Numbered from the stretch's first letter, positions 1 to 7,608 are shown. The stretch is DNA of 38,431 bases from an uncultured Oscillospiraceae bacterium (GCA_944385095.1 CALWVS010000020.1:1-38431); one strand, 5' to 3'. The notes: generated by a model not told the origin, from the letters alone. Program-made: numbers and translations.

Positions 1-73
1 AAGGTCGGAGGAGCTATCCGTTACTACGACTGGGCAGTTACAAGCCCATGGCCTTTAGGCCGTGGGTTGTTGA
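1..73 (+). mobile_element. Right end of an IS200/IS605-type (TnpB) element, continuing upstream of the window
   Basis: A hairpin at 45-66 (arms CCCATGGCC and GGCCGTGGG, one G-T wobble, loop TTTA) followed by GGGTTGTTGAC has the form of the subterminal right-end hairpin of IS200/IS605 elements. In tnpB elements this is also the 3' end of the omegaRNA. The minus-strand reading frame of the neighbouring adaptor-like gene runs into it and stops at 55-57, so the element boundary lies near 70-73. No transposase is visible because the element body lies outside the window. The family call rests on hairpin form only. Confidence 0.6.
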
Positions 74-282
74 CTCAGCGAACCATAGGTGGTGGTGCCT
101 GTCAGGGCAATTTTTTCTTCCTCTGTAAAAAAGAGCTGGTACACACCAACACAAGCACCAGCACAGATGCCCAACAGCACGATTGCCAAAGCAAGTTTGG
201 CTGGAGATGGCTTTTTGATGCGCCATTGTTTTGTATTCTTTGTTTGCCCCTGTGGAGCGGTGACTGTGGCAATGGTATTCAT
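55..282 (-). pseudogene. N-terminal fragment of a membrane-anchored protein, possibly a HlyD/MacA-type adaptor, truncated by the IS end
   Basis: The 75-residue frame starts MNTIATVTAPQGQTK, has one transmembrane segment (about residues 28-50) and continues with EEEKIALTGTTTYGSL. The last residues (roughly SQQPTA) are encoded by IS right-end sequence and the stop lies inside the IS hairpin, so the native C-terminus is lost. A short cytoplasmic tail, one TM helix and a TGTTTYGSL-like segment are reminiscent of the start of periplasmic-adaptor-like subunits of MacB-type ABC exporters in clostridia. Such genes often follow a kinase/regulator pair, as here. The adaptor assignment is inference; truncation by the IS is supported directly by the sequence. 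Confidence 0.5.
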
Positions 283-306
283 GGGCGAGCCTCCCGAACG
301 ATGAAA

Positions 307-334
307 ATACGGGAAGGCTTTGCCCTTCCCGTAT
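307..334 (-). terminator. Hairpin between kinase gene and downstream fragment
   Basis: An 11-bp perfect stem (ATACGGGAAGG and its complement) with a 6-nt loop lies just after the histidine kinase gene. On the minus strand it is followed by only TTTT, so it is a weak terminator or attenuator within the former operon. Confidence 0.5.
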
Positions 335-375
335 GGTATGCTACCGCCAGATTGTGATGAAGTTGTGGTGTGACT

Positions 376-1806
376 TTAAATAAATTTTGAAGTGTTGTCC
401 TTTGGAATCTGGAAGGAAAACGCCACGCCGTCCGAAAGATTGCATACATGACAGGTTCCACCATGTCGCTGTACCACCTGTTTGACAATGGCAAGCCCTA
501 GCCCAGCATGGGTTTCTCCGGTGCGTACCCGGGACTGGTCCACCTTATAGAAACTGTCCCACAATCGGTTCATACGCTCCTCTGGAATCTGCTCCCCCTG
601 GTTTTCTACGGTCAGTACAATCCAGTTTTCCTGTTCCTGTAGGGATACTCTGATTTGCCCGCCCTCTTTTGTGTGGGTGGCTGCATTGCTCAGAAAATTA
701 CCCACTGCCATTTCCAGATATTTCTGATCTCCTAAAATGGGAAATGCTCCCTGAAGATTGCGCATCACCTGACAGTGGGATAGTACAGGTGCCATCCGTG
801 TGAGCACATGCTGCACCAGTTCCCCCATTTCAATGGGGTTGTGTGCCATGTCTGCCAAATCATTTTCCACAGTGGACAGCTCCAGCATCCCTGCCACCAG
901 TTCATTCAAACGCTCCACCTCGTCCACAATGATGGAACAGTATTCCTCACGGTCAATTCCCTCTACATTATACTTTAGATTTTCTGCATACATCTGTAAA
1001 AGGCACAGAGGGGTTTTCATCTCATGGGACACATTGGCAACAAATTCCCGCCGCATCTGTTCCAGCTTTTTCTGTCGGTCCACATCTGCCTGAAGCTGTT
1101 GAATGGAGGCTTCCAGATGGTCTGCCATCTGGTTCACACTGACTGCCAGCTCAGACAGCTCCTGCACGCCAGTCTGTTCCTCCGCCTTGGTGGAAAAATC
1201 CAACTGTGCCATCTGTCTCGATACCTTTTGAATTTGTTCAATGGGTTTGGATATGCTCCGTGCCATCCAAACACTGACCATCAAACCGGCTGCCAGTACC
1301 ATCACTACAATGTACAAAGATACCTGATTCCACAACTGGACACTGTGTTCCACAGCCTCTACCATGGTCCACAGCACCACATACCGTACACTGTTTTGAG
1401 TATCCACCAGCCCAGCCAGACACAACACAGATTCCTGTGGATTGCGTCCGTGAAATTCGGTAGCAGATGGCTGTCTGGAAAATTGCAGTGCTTGGGTAGG
1501 AATGGGGGGCAATGCCACACCGTCCATAGGACGGCTGGTGTAAAGGATACCATCCTCATTCCAGATGGTCACACGGATGTTGTCTACGTCCTCACCAGTT
1601 CGCAACAGGGTATAGAGTTGTCGGGGGTCATCAGTATAGTTCTCTGTAATTTGAGTAAATAGTGCCTCAATTTGATGTTTTTTTCCCTCAATCAAATAGG
1701 AGCGGGCAAAAAAGGCACCAAACAAAAGCTGCCCTGCCACCACCAGAGCCAGCACCACAGCAGGCAGGGCAAACAATCGAATCCGTAAACTGAAATTGCG
1801 TCTCAT
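376..1806 (-). CDS. Sensor histidine kinase (PhoR/ResE-like)
   Basis: This 476-residue protein is a membrane-bound sensor kinase. TM helices lie at about 11-33 and 163-182 and enclose an extracellular sensor region of about 130 residues. A HAMP linker follows (about 183-235), then the HisKA dimerisation helix with phospho-acceptor His261 in the motif FVANVSHEMKTPL. The HATPase_c domain shows an N box (NFLSNAATHT), a G1-like ENQGEQIP and a G2 motif GLGLAIVKQ. Its ATG overlaps the stop of the upstream response regulator gene by 4 bp (ATGA), so the two are translationally coupled and form a cognate pair. The signal is unknown. The adjacent truncated adaptor-like gene hints at control of an exporter, but that is inference. 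Confidence 0.93.
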   Translation of the reverse strand: MRRNFSLRIRLFALPAVVLALVVAGQLLFGAFFARSYLIEGKKHQIEALFTQITENYTDDPRQLYTLLRTGEDVDNIRVTIWNEDGILYTSRPMDGVALPPIPTQALQFSRQPSATEFHGRNPQESVLCLAGLVDTQNSVRYVVLWTMVEAVEHSVQLWNQVSLYIVVMVLAAGLMVSVWMARSISKPIEQIQKVSRQMAQLDFSTKAEEQTGVQELSELAVSVNQMADHLEASIQQLQADVDRQKKLEQMRREFVANVSHEMKTPLCLLQMYAENLKYNVEGIDREEYCSIIVDEVERLNELVAGMLELSTVENDLADMAHNPIEMGELVQHVLTRMAPVLSHCQVMRNLQGAFPILGDQKYLEMAVGNFLSNAATHTKEGGQIRVSLQEQENWIVLTVENQGEQIPEERMNRLWDSFYKVDQSRVRTGETHAGLGLAIVKQVVQRHGGTCHVCNLSDGVAFSFQIPKDNTSKFI

Positions 1807-2495
1807 GGCACAACCTCAAATTTATAGCCCATGCGGTAGACTGTATGGAGATACACTGCCTTTTCCCCCAGCTTCACCCGAAGATTTTTCACATGGGTGT
1901 CCACGGTCCGTTCATCACCTTCAAAATCATAGCCCCACACCTGCTCTAATAATTTACTGCGAGAGAGCAGAATGCCTGCATGGCTCATAAAAAAATGAAG
2001 CAGTGCAAATTCCCTTCTGGTCAGTTCCAGTGGTTTCTGATCCACTTCCACTTTCTGCTGTTCCGGTGTGAGTACAATTCCGCCCAGTTCGATGGTCTCC
2101 ACTTTTTCCAGCCCTGACCGCCGCAGGACAGATTCCATTCTTGCCAGCAGAACAGGGGTAGAGAAGGGCTTTGCAATATAGTCATCTGCGCCGCCCTGCA
2201 ACCCCTGCAACTCGTCATACTCTCCACCACGGGCGGTGAGCATCATCACAGGCAGTTTGGGGGCAAGGGCTTTCAGTTCTCGCAATACGCCAAAGCCGTC
2301 CAGCTTTGGCATCATCACATCCAGCAATACCAAATCAATCTGTTCACTGTGCTGTTCAAATACCTCCAGTGCCTCCTGCCCATCCAGAGCGGTGAACACA
2401 TAAAACCCATTGGCAGTGAGCAAATCCTTCAACGCACGCACAATTCTGGCTTCATCATCTGCCAATAACACACATCGTTTATATTCATACACCAC
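1803..2495 (-). CDS. OmpR/PhoB-family response regulator
   Basis: This 230-residue regulator has a receiver domain (about 8-120) with acidic pocket Asp13/Asp14, phospho-acceptor Asp59 in LVLLDVMMPKLDG, and the conserved Lys in DDYIAKPF. A C-terminal winged-helix DNA-binding domain follows (about 130-228; motifs LTRREFALL and ERTVDTHVKNLRVKLG). The frame starts with GTG, preceded by a GGGGGA ribosome binding site at about 2501-2506; no in-frame ATG is available nearby. It is the first gene of a minus-strand operon and its stop overlaps the kinase start. It should be phosphorylated by that kinase and bind promoters of an unidentified regulon. Confidence 0.94.
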   Translation of the reverse strand: MVYEYKRCVLLADDEARIVRALKDLLTANGFYVFTALDGQEALEVFEQHSEQIDLVLLDVMMPKLDGFGVLRELKALAPKLPVMMLTARGGEYDELQGLQGGADDYIAKPFSTPVLLARMESVLRRSGLEKVETIELGGIVLTPEQQKVEVDQKPLELTRREFALLHFFMSHAGILLSRSKLLEQVWGYDFEGDERTVDTHVKNLRVKLGEKAVYLHTVYRMGYKFEVVP

Positions 2496-2526
2496 ACATT
2501 CCCCCAGTCTCTCAACCTATATTGGT

Positions 2527-2555
2527 ATCATACGGGCTTTTTTTCTGCAAGTCAA
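2527..2555 (-). promoter_or_regulatory. SigA-type promoter of the two-component operon
   Basis: On the minus strand TTGACT (2550-2555) and TATGAT (2527-2532) are separated by exactly 17 bp. The predicted start is about 25 bp upstream of the regulator's GTG. Confidence 0.7.
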
Positions 2556-2585
2556 GGGAGGATATACTACCTTTATTCTATAAAA

Positions 2586-2677
2586 AGAAGGGATTCTGCC
2601 TCCACTGGAACAGTGTACCCCTTTGAACAGACGGCTGTCTGTTCCCATACACAAATCCATGAGACAGAATCCCTTTT
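2586..2677 (-). terminator. Branched terminator of the SASP gene
   Basis: An outer stem pairs 2586-2602 with 2661-2677 (core GGGATTCTG) and is followed on the minus strand by a CTTTTT run. It encloses a 7-bp hairpin (AACAGAC/GTCTGTT at 2626-2643) and a small one near 2603-2615. The three-way shape is larger than a usual intrinsic terminator. Confidence 0.6.
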
Positions 2678-2703
2678 TACCGAAATGGCTTGAATGAAGA
2701 AAC

Positions 2704-2913
2704 TTACTTCAGGTTGTTCTCGTAAGCCTCAATCATCTTTTTCACCATCTGACCGCCGATAGAGCCAGCCTGACGGGAAGTCAAATCGCCGTTATAGCCT
2801 TCCTTCAGATCCACGCCAACCTCGCTGGCAGCCTCCATCTTGAACTTATCCATAGCGGCACGGGCATTGGGCACAACCAACTTGTTGTTACTGCTGTTAG
2901 AACTGTTAGACAT
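2704..2913 (-). CDS. Alpha/beta-type small acid-soluble spore protein
   Basis: The roughly 69-residue protein coats and protects DNA in dormant spores and is cleaved by GPR protease at germination. Diagnostic segments are KLVVPNARAAMDKFK, then EVGVDLKEGYNGDLTSRQAG (the conserved central block) and the C-terminal GGQMVKKMIEAYE. Its length is typical for the family. Two ATGs, at 2919 and 2913, follow an AAGGAG ribosome binding site; the second gives better spacing (10 nt) and the usual MSN start, so it is preferred. The gene is monocistronic and ends in a large hairpin. Its presence marks the organism as a spore former. Confidence 0.93.
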   Translation of the reverse strand: MSNSSNSSNNKLVVPNARAAMDKFKMEAASEVGVDLKEGYNGDLTSRQAGSIGGQMVKKMIEAYENNLK

Positions 2914-2977
2914 AATCATTTCTCTCCTTCAAATTCAAATTTTTGTTTGGATGATTCTCGGATGGAATCTCCACAGC

Positions 2978-3006
2978 TATGATGTGCGGATTTCAAAGTT
3001 ATATGT
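2978..3006 (-). promoter_or_regulatory. Possible SigG promoter of the SASP gene
   Basis: On the minus strand ACATA (3002-3006) and CATCATA (2978-2984), 17 bp apart, each differ by one base from the forespore SigG consensus. The 5' leader would be about 50-60 nt. SigG control is expected for SASP genes. Confidence 0.35.
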
Positions 3007-3236
3007 AAGCAATTTTTTCCTGAACAAAATGCAGTAGATTTTTTGATGAGATACTGATATATAAAAAGGGGGAGTTCTATATGATTGGAACAGGGTTGGA
3101 TGTCTCACTCCATTGTGTTGTACCTGAAAAATCATGCTGCATTGAAAAATGACGGTAATATTTCATAAAAATTAGAAAAAAGAATAGATTCAAACTGTGA
3201 AAATGTATAAAGTAACTGGAATCCTGCAAAAAAATC
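3007..3236. other. AT-rich intergenic stretch with no recognised feature
   Basis: Between the SASP and the amino-acid transporter I see no convincing ORF, RNA or strong hairpin. The stretch separates two divergent promoters. Confidence 0.4.
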
Positions 3237-3265
3237 TTTACAACAGCTCATTAGCGTGCTAAAAT
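3237..3265 (+). promoter_or_regulatory. Promoter of the amino-acid ABC transporter operon
   Basis: TTTACA (3237-3242) and TAAAAT (3260-3265) are spaced by 17 bp, with an extended -10 TGC at 3257-3259. It lies about 55 bp upstream of the lipoprotein start. Confidence 0.7.
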
Positions 3266-3321
3266 GCGAAAGTGTAAAGGGGAACACAAACTTCATTCTA
3301 GTTGATTTGGAGGAGATTGAA

Positions 3322-4212
3322 ATGAATCTGAAAAAGAATACAGCACTGGCTCTTGCATTGACTATGGCTCTGGGACTGACTGCCTGCTCCGGCGGTACTG
3401 GTGGCGGTTCTTCCGTTTCTGGCAGCACATCTTCCAGTGGAGATGCTGCTTCCAGTGGCAACACTTCTTCCAGTGTATCCAGCGCAGCTTCTTCCACTCA
3501 GACCGAGAGTGATATGCAGTATGTAAAGGATAAGGGTACTTTGGTTGTGGGAATGACAGAATTTGCTCCCATGGACTATCAGGACGAAAATGGAAACTGG
3601 ATTGGGTTTGATGCTGATTTGGCAACTGCATTTGCAGAGTATCTGGGAGTGGAAGTGGTATTCCAGCCCATTGACTGGGACAGTAAGGTGATGGAGCTGG
3701 ACGGCAAAACCATTGATGTGGTGTGGAATGGCATGACCCTGACCGACGATGTGAAGGCATCTATGGAGTGTTCCAACCCCTATTTCAGCAATGCACAGGT
3801 AGCAGTGGTGCCTGCGGACAAGGCGGCTGATTATCAGACGGTAGAGAGCCTGAAGGACCTGACATTTGCAGTGGAAATTGGTTCTGCTGGTAAAGAACAG
3901 GCGGATGCAAACGGGCTGACCTATACCGAGGTTGGTGACCAGGCTACTGCACTGCTGGAGGTATCTTCCGGCACTGCTGACGCCGCTATCATTGACTTCC
4001 TGATGGCTGCTGCCATGACAGGAGAGGGAACCAGCTATGCTGACCTTGCTCCCACCGTTGGGCTGAACAGTGAGGAATACGGCGTGGGCTTCCGCAAGGG
4101 TTCTGATTTGGCTGAGGAGCTGAATACATTCTTTGCAGAAAAGTATGCAGATGGTACCATGCAGACCATCGCTGAGCAGTACAACATTGCAGACAGACTG
4201 CTGGAACAATAA
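3322..4212 (+). CDS. Polar amino-acid ABC transporter substrate-binding lipoprotein
   Basis: This 296-residue protein captures an amino acid outside the membrane for the permease and ATPase encoded next to it. It has a lipoprotein signal peptide (KK then a hydrophobic stretch, lipobox LTAC with Cys22). A low-complexity Ser/Gly linker (about 23-60) follows, then a bacterial extracellular solute-binding family 3 domain (GTLVVGMTEFAPMDYQDENG to the C-terminus). The open frame extends further upstream, but the ATG at 3322 is preceded by GGAGG at 3309-3313 and gives the canonical signal peptide. The substrate cannot be read from the sequence; cystine, glutamine or another polar amino acid fits. 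Binding-protein excess is probably set by the hairpin after the gene. Confidence 0.9.
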   Translation: MNLKKNTALALALTMALGLTACSGGTGGGSSVSGSTSSSGDAASSGNTSSSVSSAASSTQTESDMQYVKDKGTLVVGMTEFAPMDYQDENGNWIGFDADLATAFAEYLGVEVVFQPIDWDSKVMELDGKTIDVVWNGMTLTDDVKASMECSNPYFSNAQVAVVPADKAADYQTVESLKDLTFAVEIGSAGKEQADANGLTYTEVGDQATALLEVSSGTADAAIIDFLMAAAMTGEGTSYADLAPTVGLNSEEYGVGFRKGSDLAEELNTFFAEKYADGTMQTIAEQYNIADRLLEQ

Positions 4213-4224
4213 GAGAATGGTTAG

Positions 4225-4258
4225 AACGCAGAGGGGGAAGGCTCTCCCTCTGCGTTTT
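4225..4258 (+). terminator. Intercistronic terminator/attenuator
   Basis: An 11-bp perfect stem (AACGCAGAGGG/CCCTCTGCGTT, loop 4236-4245) is followed by TTTT. Between a binding-protein gene and its permease such partial terminators keep the binding protein in excess. Confidence 0.65.
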
Positions 4259-4305
4259 GTCCACACGGGGCGAGAGAATTGTGGAAGTAAAAAGGTGGGT
4301 TTTGC

Positions 4306-4974
4306 ATGTTTTTGACCGTAATCGGGGCACTGAATGAGGGCTTCTTGCAGACGCTGAAACTCTTTGGTGTCACCTTGCTGGGTGCGTTGCCGTTGGGGCT
4401 TGTGGTGATGTTTGGCTCTATCTGTGGGTTTACTCCTCTCAGATGGCTGACCAGAACCGTGGTATGGATTATCCGTGGTACCCCGTTGATGCTGCAACTG
4501 ATTATTATTTTCTATATTCCGGGAAAGCTGTTGGATGCCAGCCCATGGCCCAGCGGTGAGGATGGGCGGTTTATGGCTGCCTGTGTGGCATTTATCATCA
4601 ACTATGCCTGTTATTTCTCTGAAATCTATCGGGGCGGTGTACAGGGGGTTCCCGTGGGGCAGCAGGAGGCAGGGCAGGTGCTGGGCATGACAAAACGCCA
4701 GATTTTTTTCCATATTACATTGTTGCAGATGGTCAAGCGCATTGTGCCGCCTATGTCCAATGAAATCATTACATTGGTAAAAGATACCTCTATCACCCGT
4801 ATTATTTCCATGCAGGAAATCATCTGGGCAGGCTATGCCTTCCTGAAAACCTCTCACGGGTATTCCGGTCTTTTGTGGCCGCTGTTTTTCACCGGTGTTT
4901 ATTATCTCATTTTCAGTGGTCTTTTAACACTGCTGTTTGGTTGGATTGAAAAGAAACTGGGCTATTTCCGATAA
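4306..4974 (+). CDS. Amino-acid ABC transporter permease
   Basis: This 222-residue integral membrane protein has about five transmembrane helices and belongs to the HisMQ-type permeases of polar amino-acid importers. It carries the cytoplasmic EAA loop that contacts the ATPase (QQEAGQVLGMTKRQIFFHI) and the conserved segment IIRGTPLMLQL near residue 60. Length and topology are normal for the family. It lies between the binding-protein gene and the ATPase gene (12-bp gap), and as the only permease probably works as a homodimer. Its ribosome binding site is modest, and the gene follows an intercistronic hairpin expected to lower its expression relative to the binding protein. Confidence 0.92.
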   Translation: MFLTVIGALNEGFLQTLKLFGVTLLGALPLGLVVMFGSICGFTPLRWLTRTVVWIIRGTPLMLQLIIIFYIPGKLLDASPWPSGEDGRFMAACVAFIINYACYFSEIYRGGVQGVPVGQQEAGQVLGMTKRQIFFHITLLQMVKRIVPPMSNEIITLVKDTSITRIISMQEIIWAGYAFLKTSHGYSGLLWPLFFTGVYYLIFSGLLTLLFGWIEKKLGYFR

Positions 4975-4986
4975 GGGGGAACTGAT

Positions 4987-5775
4987 ATGGCAATGTTACA
5001 AGTACAGAATCTGGAAAAGCACTTTGGTTCCACCAGAGTATTGGAGAATATCAGCTTTGATTTACAGGAGGGGCAGTCTTTAGCCATTATTGGGTCCTCT
5101 GGCAGCGGAAAAACCACCCTGTTACGGTGTCTCAATTTTCTGGAGACACCCAATCAGGGGAAAATTCTGGTGAAAGGGGAAACCCTGTTTGATGCAGATG
5201 ACCCTGCCACCCAGCGAGAAAGCGAAGTGCGGAAAAAGAGACTGCACTTTGGTATGGTATTTCAATCCTTCAACCTGTTTCCCCAATATACTGCTCTGAA
5301 AAATGTGACCCTTGCAAAAGAACTGTTGGCACAGGAGCGCAAAGACTATAAACAGAATAAAAAACAGATTTTAGAGGAAATCCAGCAGGAGGGACGGAAG
5401 CTGCTGGAACAGATGGGACTAGCCCAGAGAGAAAACCACTACCCACATCAGCTCTCTGGTGGACAGCAACAGAGAGTGGCAATCGCACGGGCACTGGCAA
5501 TGCAGCCGGATATTCTCTGTTTTGATGAACCCACGTCTGCTCTGGACCCTGAGTTGACAGGGGAGGTTTTGAAAGTCATTCGTGGGTTAGCCCAGCAGAA
5601 AACCACCATGATTATTGTGACCCATGAGATGGCGTTTGCCCGTGATGTGGCAGACCAGGTTCTCTTTATGGATGGTGGCGTGATTGTGGAGCGTGGAGCC
5701 GCAAGACAGGTGATTGAGCATCCACAAGAGGAGCGTACCCGTCAGTTTTTGTCCCGCTATGCAGAAAATTCCTGA
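4987..5775 (+). CDS. Amino-acid ABC transporter ATP-binding protein
   Basis: This 262-residue ATPase powers the importer encoded upstream. It has Walker A GSSGSGKTT (36-44), a Q loop (VFQSFNLFPQYT), the signature LSGGQQQRVAIARALA, Walker B ILCFDEPTSALDPE and the switch His in IIVTHEM. Homologues are the GlnQ/HisP-type ATPases. A roughly 20-residue charged insertion (AQERKDYKQNKKQILEEI) after the Q loop is longer than in the standard 240-residue family members. The start follows AAGGGGGAA. It is the last gene of the operon and is followed by a strong two-way terminator. Confidence 0.94.
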   Translation: MAMLQVQNLEKHFGSTRVLENISFDLQEGQSLAIIGSSGSGKTTLLRCLNFLETPNQGKILVKGETLFDADDPATQRESEVRKKRLHFGMVFQSFNLFPQYTALKNVTLAKELLAQERKDYKQNKKQILEEIQQEGRKLLEQMGLAQRENHYPHQLSGGQQQRVAIARALAMQPDILCFDEPTSALDPELTGEVLKVIRGLAQQKTTMIIVTHEMAFARDVADQVLFMDGGVIVERGAARQVIEHPQEERTRQFLSRYAENS

Positions 5776-5779
5776 AAAG

Positions 5780-5814
5780 AAAACCAGTTCTCCCAAAACA
5801 GGAGAGCTGGTTTT
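5780..5814. terminator. Bidirectional terminator between convergent genes
   Basis: A 14-bp stem (AAAACCAGTTCTCC paired with 5801-5814, one wobble) flanked by A and T tracts serves the transporter operon on the plus strand and the dehydrogenase gene on the minus strand. Confidence 0.8.
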
Positions 5815-5820
5815 GTGTGT

Positions 5821-6810
5821 TTACAGACCATTGACCACATTGGCAGGGCGTTCCCCCTGCATCATATGGTAGACAGAGGTAAACATATTGGTGTGTGCCC
5901 GTGTGAAGGCACTGCTGGTGATGCCGCCCAGATGGGGCGCATAGACCACTTTATCCCGAATGGCTTCAGGCAGGTCTACCAGAGGATGGGTGGCTGGTGT
6001 GGGTTCGGGTGCCAGCACATCAAAGCCAGCACCCCCCAATGTACCATCCAAAAGAGCCTGACGCACTGCCAGATTGTCAATCAAATCTCCTCTGGCGGTA
6101 TTGATGAGAATAGAACCAGCCTTCATTTTGTGCAAAAGGGATTCATTGACCATTCCGGTTGTCTCAGGGGTCACAGCGCAGTGCAGGGAGACAATGTTAC
6201 AGGTGGCAAACAGTTCTTCCAAAGGAAGGTATTGTACAGAAAAGTCTGCTTCTGTCTCCGGGGAACGGCGGTGAGGTGCATAGTAGTACACCTGACAGCC
6301 AAAGGGCAGCAGTCGGCGTGCCACCGCCTGGGCAATGTCCCCAAATCCCACCAGACCTACGGTGCAGTCACCCAGTTCCAGAGAGCCTGCGGTCATGATA
6401 TGTTCTTTAAAGGTAATCTGTTCCCCGGAACGTACAGCGTTATGACCGGAAATGCCAAACCGTAACGTCATCAGCATCAACATGACAGCCATTTCTGCGG
6501 TGGGGGCTGCATTACAGCCCTTGTTGTTGCATACAAAAATATTGTGTGCCTTGGCTGCTGCAATATCAATGGAATTGTATGCCACACCCTCAGAGTGGAT
6601 GAGTTTCAGATTGGGCAGCTTGTCGATTAAGTCGGCAGAGACTGGTGCAATGGCATCTACAAAGAGAAAATCTGCATCGGCATGTTGTGGAAACAAGGTG
6701 TCCAGTGGCTGTTCTCTGGGGCAAAAAATCAGCTCCAGACTGGATTCCAGAATTAAGGTGGGAATGTGATTGCGGTAGCGGCTTTCATCGCCCCAAATCA
6801 GTACCTTCAT
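5821..6810 (-). CDS. D-isomer-specific 2-hydroxyacid dehydrogenase
   Basis: This 329-residue cytosolic NAD(P)-dependent oxidoreductase should interconvert a 2-keto acid and a D-2-hydroxy acid. The Rossmann motif VGLVGFGDIAQAVARRL lies at about residue 150. The catalytic Arg is in INTARGDLID, the Glu region near LAPEPTPATHPL, and the catalytic His in YAPHLGGIT. Its length is usual for the family. The substrate is unclear; D-lactate, glycerate, glyoxylate or phosphoglycerate-like substrates are possible, and no operon partner helps. The start is supported by AGGAGG just upstream. It is divergent from the heat-shock genes but has its own promoter. Confidence 0.88.
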   Translation of the reverse strand: MKVLIWGDESRYRNHIPTLILESSLELIFCPREQPLDTLFPQHADADFLFVDAIAPVSADLIDKLPNLKLIHSEGVAYNSIDIAAAKAHNIFVCNNKGCNAAPTAEMAVMLMLMTLRFGISGHNAVRSGEQITFKEHIMTAGSLELGDCTVGLVGFGDIAQAVARRLLPFGCQVYYYAPHRRSPETEADFSVQYLPLEELFATCNIVSLHCAVTPETTGMVNESLLHKMKAGSILINTARGDLIDNLAVRQALLDGTLGGAGFDVLAPEPTPATHPLVDLPEAIRDKVVYAPHLGGITSSAFTRAHTNMFTSVYHMMQGERPANVVNGL

Positions 6811-6852
6811 ATCAAAAACCTCCTGTTACTATGTAAGCAATGACATGGTGAG

Positions 6853-6881
6853 AGTATACCAAAAAAGGGAAATGGGTGCAA
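6853..6881 (-). promoter_or_regulatory. Promoter of the hydroxyacid dehydrogenase gene
   Basis: On the minus strand TTGCAC (6876-6881) and TATACT (6853-6858) have a 17-bp spacer. The neighbouring CIRCE element lies just upstream of the -35, so HrcA may not affect this gene strongly. Confidence 0.65.
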
Positions 6882-6898
6882 GTATCTGTGAAACAAGA

Positions 6899-6925
6899 TT
6901 AGCACTCTATTTATGAGAGTGCTAA
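6899..6925. promoter_or_regulatory. CIRCE operator (HrcA binding site) upstream of hsp20
   Basis: TTAGCACTC (6899-6907), nine bases and GAGTGCTAA (6917-6925) match the CIRCE inverted repeat exactly. A candidate -10 (TATACT, 6976-6981, or TATTAT, 6943-6948) lies downstream; no clear -35 was identified. HrcA would repress hsp20 until heat or unfolded protein titrates GroEL away. Confidence 0.93.
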
Positions 6926-7030
6926 AATTAACAAATTAGACATATTATTTGCAAGAATTGTTCATACTGTGGGGGTATACTATAGTCAACATTAAGGAAA
7001 GGCAATGAGCCTTGAAAGGAGTTTTGACTT

Positions 7031-7459
7031 ATGTATGGATTAGTACCTTTTGGAAGAATGAATCAGGAATTTCGTAACTTGTTTGACGATATGGAACGGA
7101 CCATGTTCCCAGCCGTGCAGATGCAAATGCCAGCCTTCCGCACCGACATTCAGGACGCTGGTGACCACTATCTGCTGAAAGCCGACCTGCCCGGGATGAA
7201 TAAAGAGGATATCGAACTGAAACTGGAACACAATATGCTGACAATCTCCGCAAAACATGAGGAAAAGAAGGAAGAATCCAAAGAAGATGGCACCTATATT
7301 TGCAGAGAGCGTCGGGTTGGCAGTTTCCAGAGAACCTTTGATATGACAGGCATTCAGGAGGATGCCATCTCCGCCTCTTATGAAAATGGTGTATTGACCT
7401 TGACTTTGCCAAAGCAGAGTGAGGCACCCAAAACCAGTCGCACCATTTCCATTCAATAA
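7031..7459 (+). CDS. Small heat-shock protein, Hsp20/alpha-crystallin family
   Basis: This 142-residue ATP-independent holdase binds unfolding proteins and hands them to ClpB and DnaK. A short N-terminal region (FGRMNQEFRNLFDDMERTMF) is followed by the alpha-crystallin domain (about 42-135). The domain shows LPGMNKEDIELKLEHNMLTI and the diagnostic NGVLTLTLPK near the end. The C-terminal tail holds an I-x-I-like motif (RTISIQ). The start has an AAAGGAG site seven bases upstream. It sits behind a perfect CIRCE and is terminated before clpB. It is the holdase that would precede ClpB-driven disaggregation in the same stress response. Confidence 0.95.
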   Translation: MYGLVPFGRMNQEFRNLFDDMERTMFPAVQMQMPAFRTDIQDAGDHYLLKADLPGMNKEDIELKLEHNMLTISAKHEEKKEESKEDGTYICRERRVGSFQRTFDMTGIQEDAISASYENGVLTLTLPKQSEAPKTSRTISIQ

Positions 7460-7469
7460 CCCACAAAAA

Positions 7470-7497
7470 GGCAGACCCTGTGTCTGCCTCTTTTTTT
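7470..7497 (+). terminator. Terminator of hsp20
   Basis: A 7-bp GC-rich stem GGCAGAC/GTCTGCC with a 5-nt loop is followed by TCTTTTTTT, a strong intrinsic terminator separating hsp20 from clpB. Confidence 0.88.
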
Positions 7498-7508
7498 GAA
7501 AATTTCTC

Positions 7509-7537
7509 TTGCAATTTCAACGAAAATAGACTATCAT
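7509..7537 (+). promoter_or_regulatory. Promoter of clpB
   Basis: TTGCAA (7509-7514) and TATCAT (7532-7537) have a 17-bp spacer. The predicted start falls within the CIRCE that follows, a classic repression geometry. Confidence 0.75.
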
Positions 7538-7541
7538 ACAG

Positions 7542-7568
7542 TTAGCACTTAAAATAATAGAGTGCTAA
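7542..7568. promoter_or_regulatory. CIRCE operator (HrcA binding site) upstream of clpB
   Basis: TTAGCACTT (7542-7550), nine bases, GAGTGCTAA (7560-7568): one mismatch to the consensus, in the left arm. It overlaps the expected transcription start. Confidence 0.88.
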
Positions 7569-7608
7569 AATAAAACTAAAACGAAACCTGTAAAGGAGGG
7601 TTTCTCTT

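Noticed and set aside
3298-4857. 519-residue minus-strand ORF
   Set aside because: Lies antisense to the binding protein and permease genes; His/Cys-rich composition typical of antisense readings.
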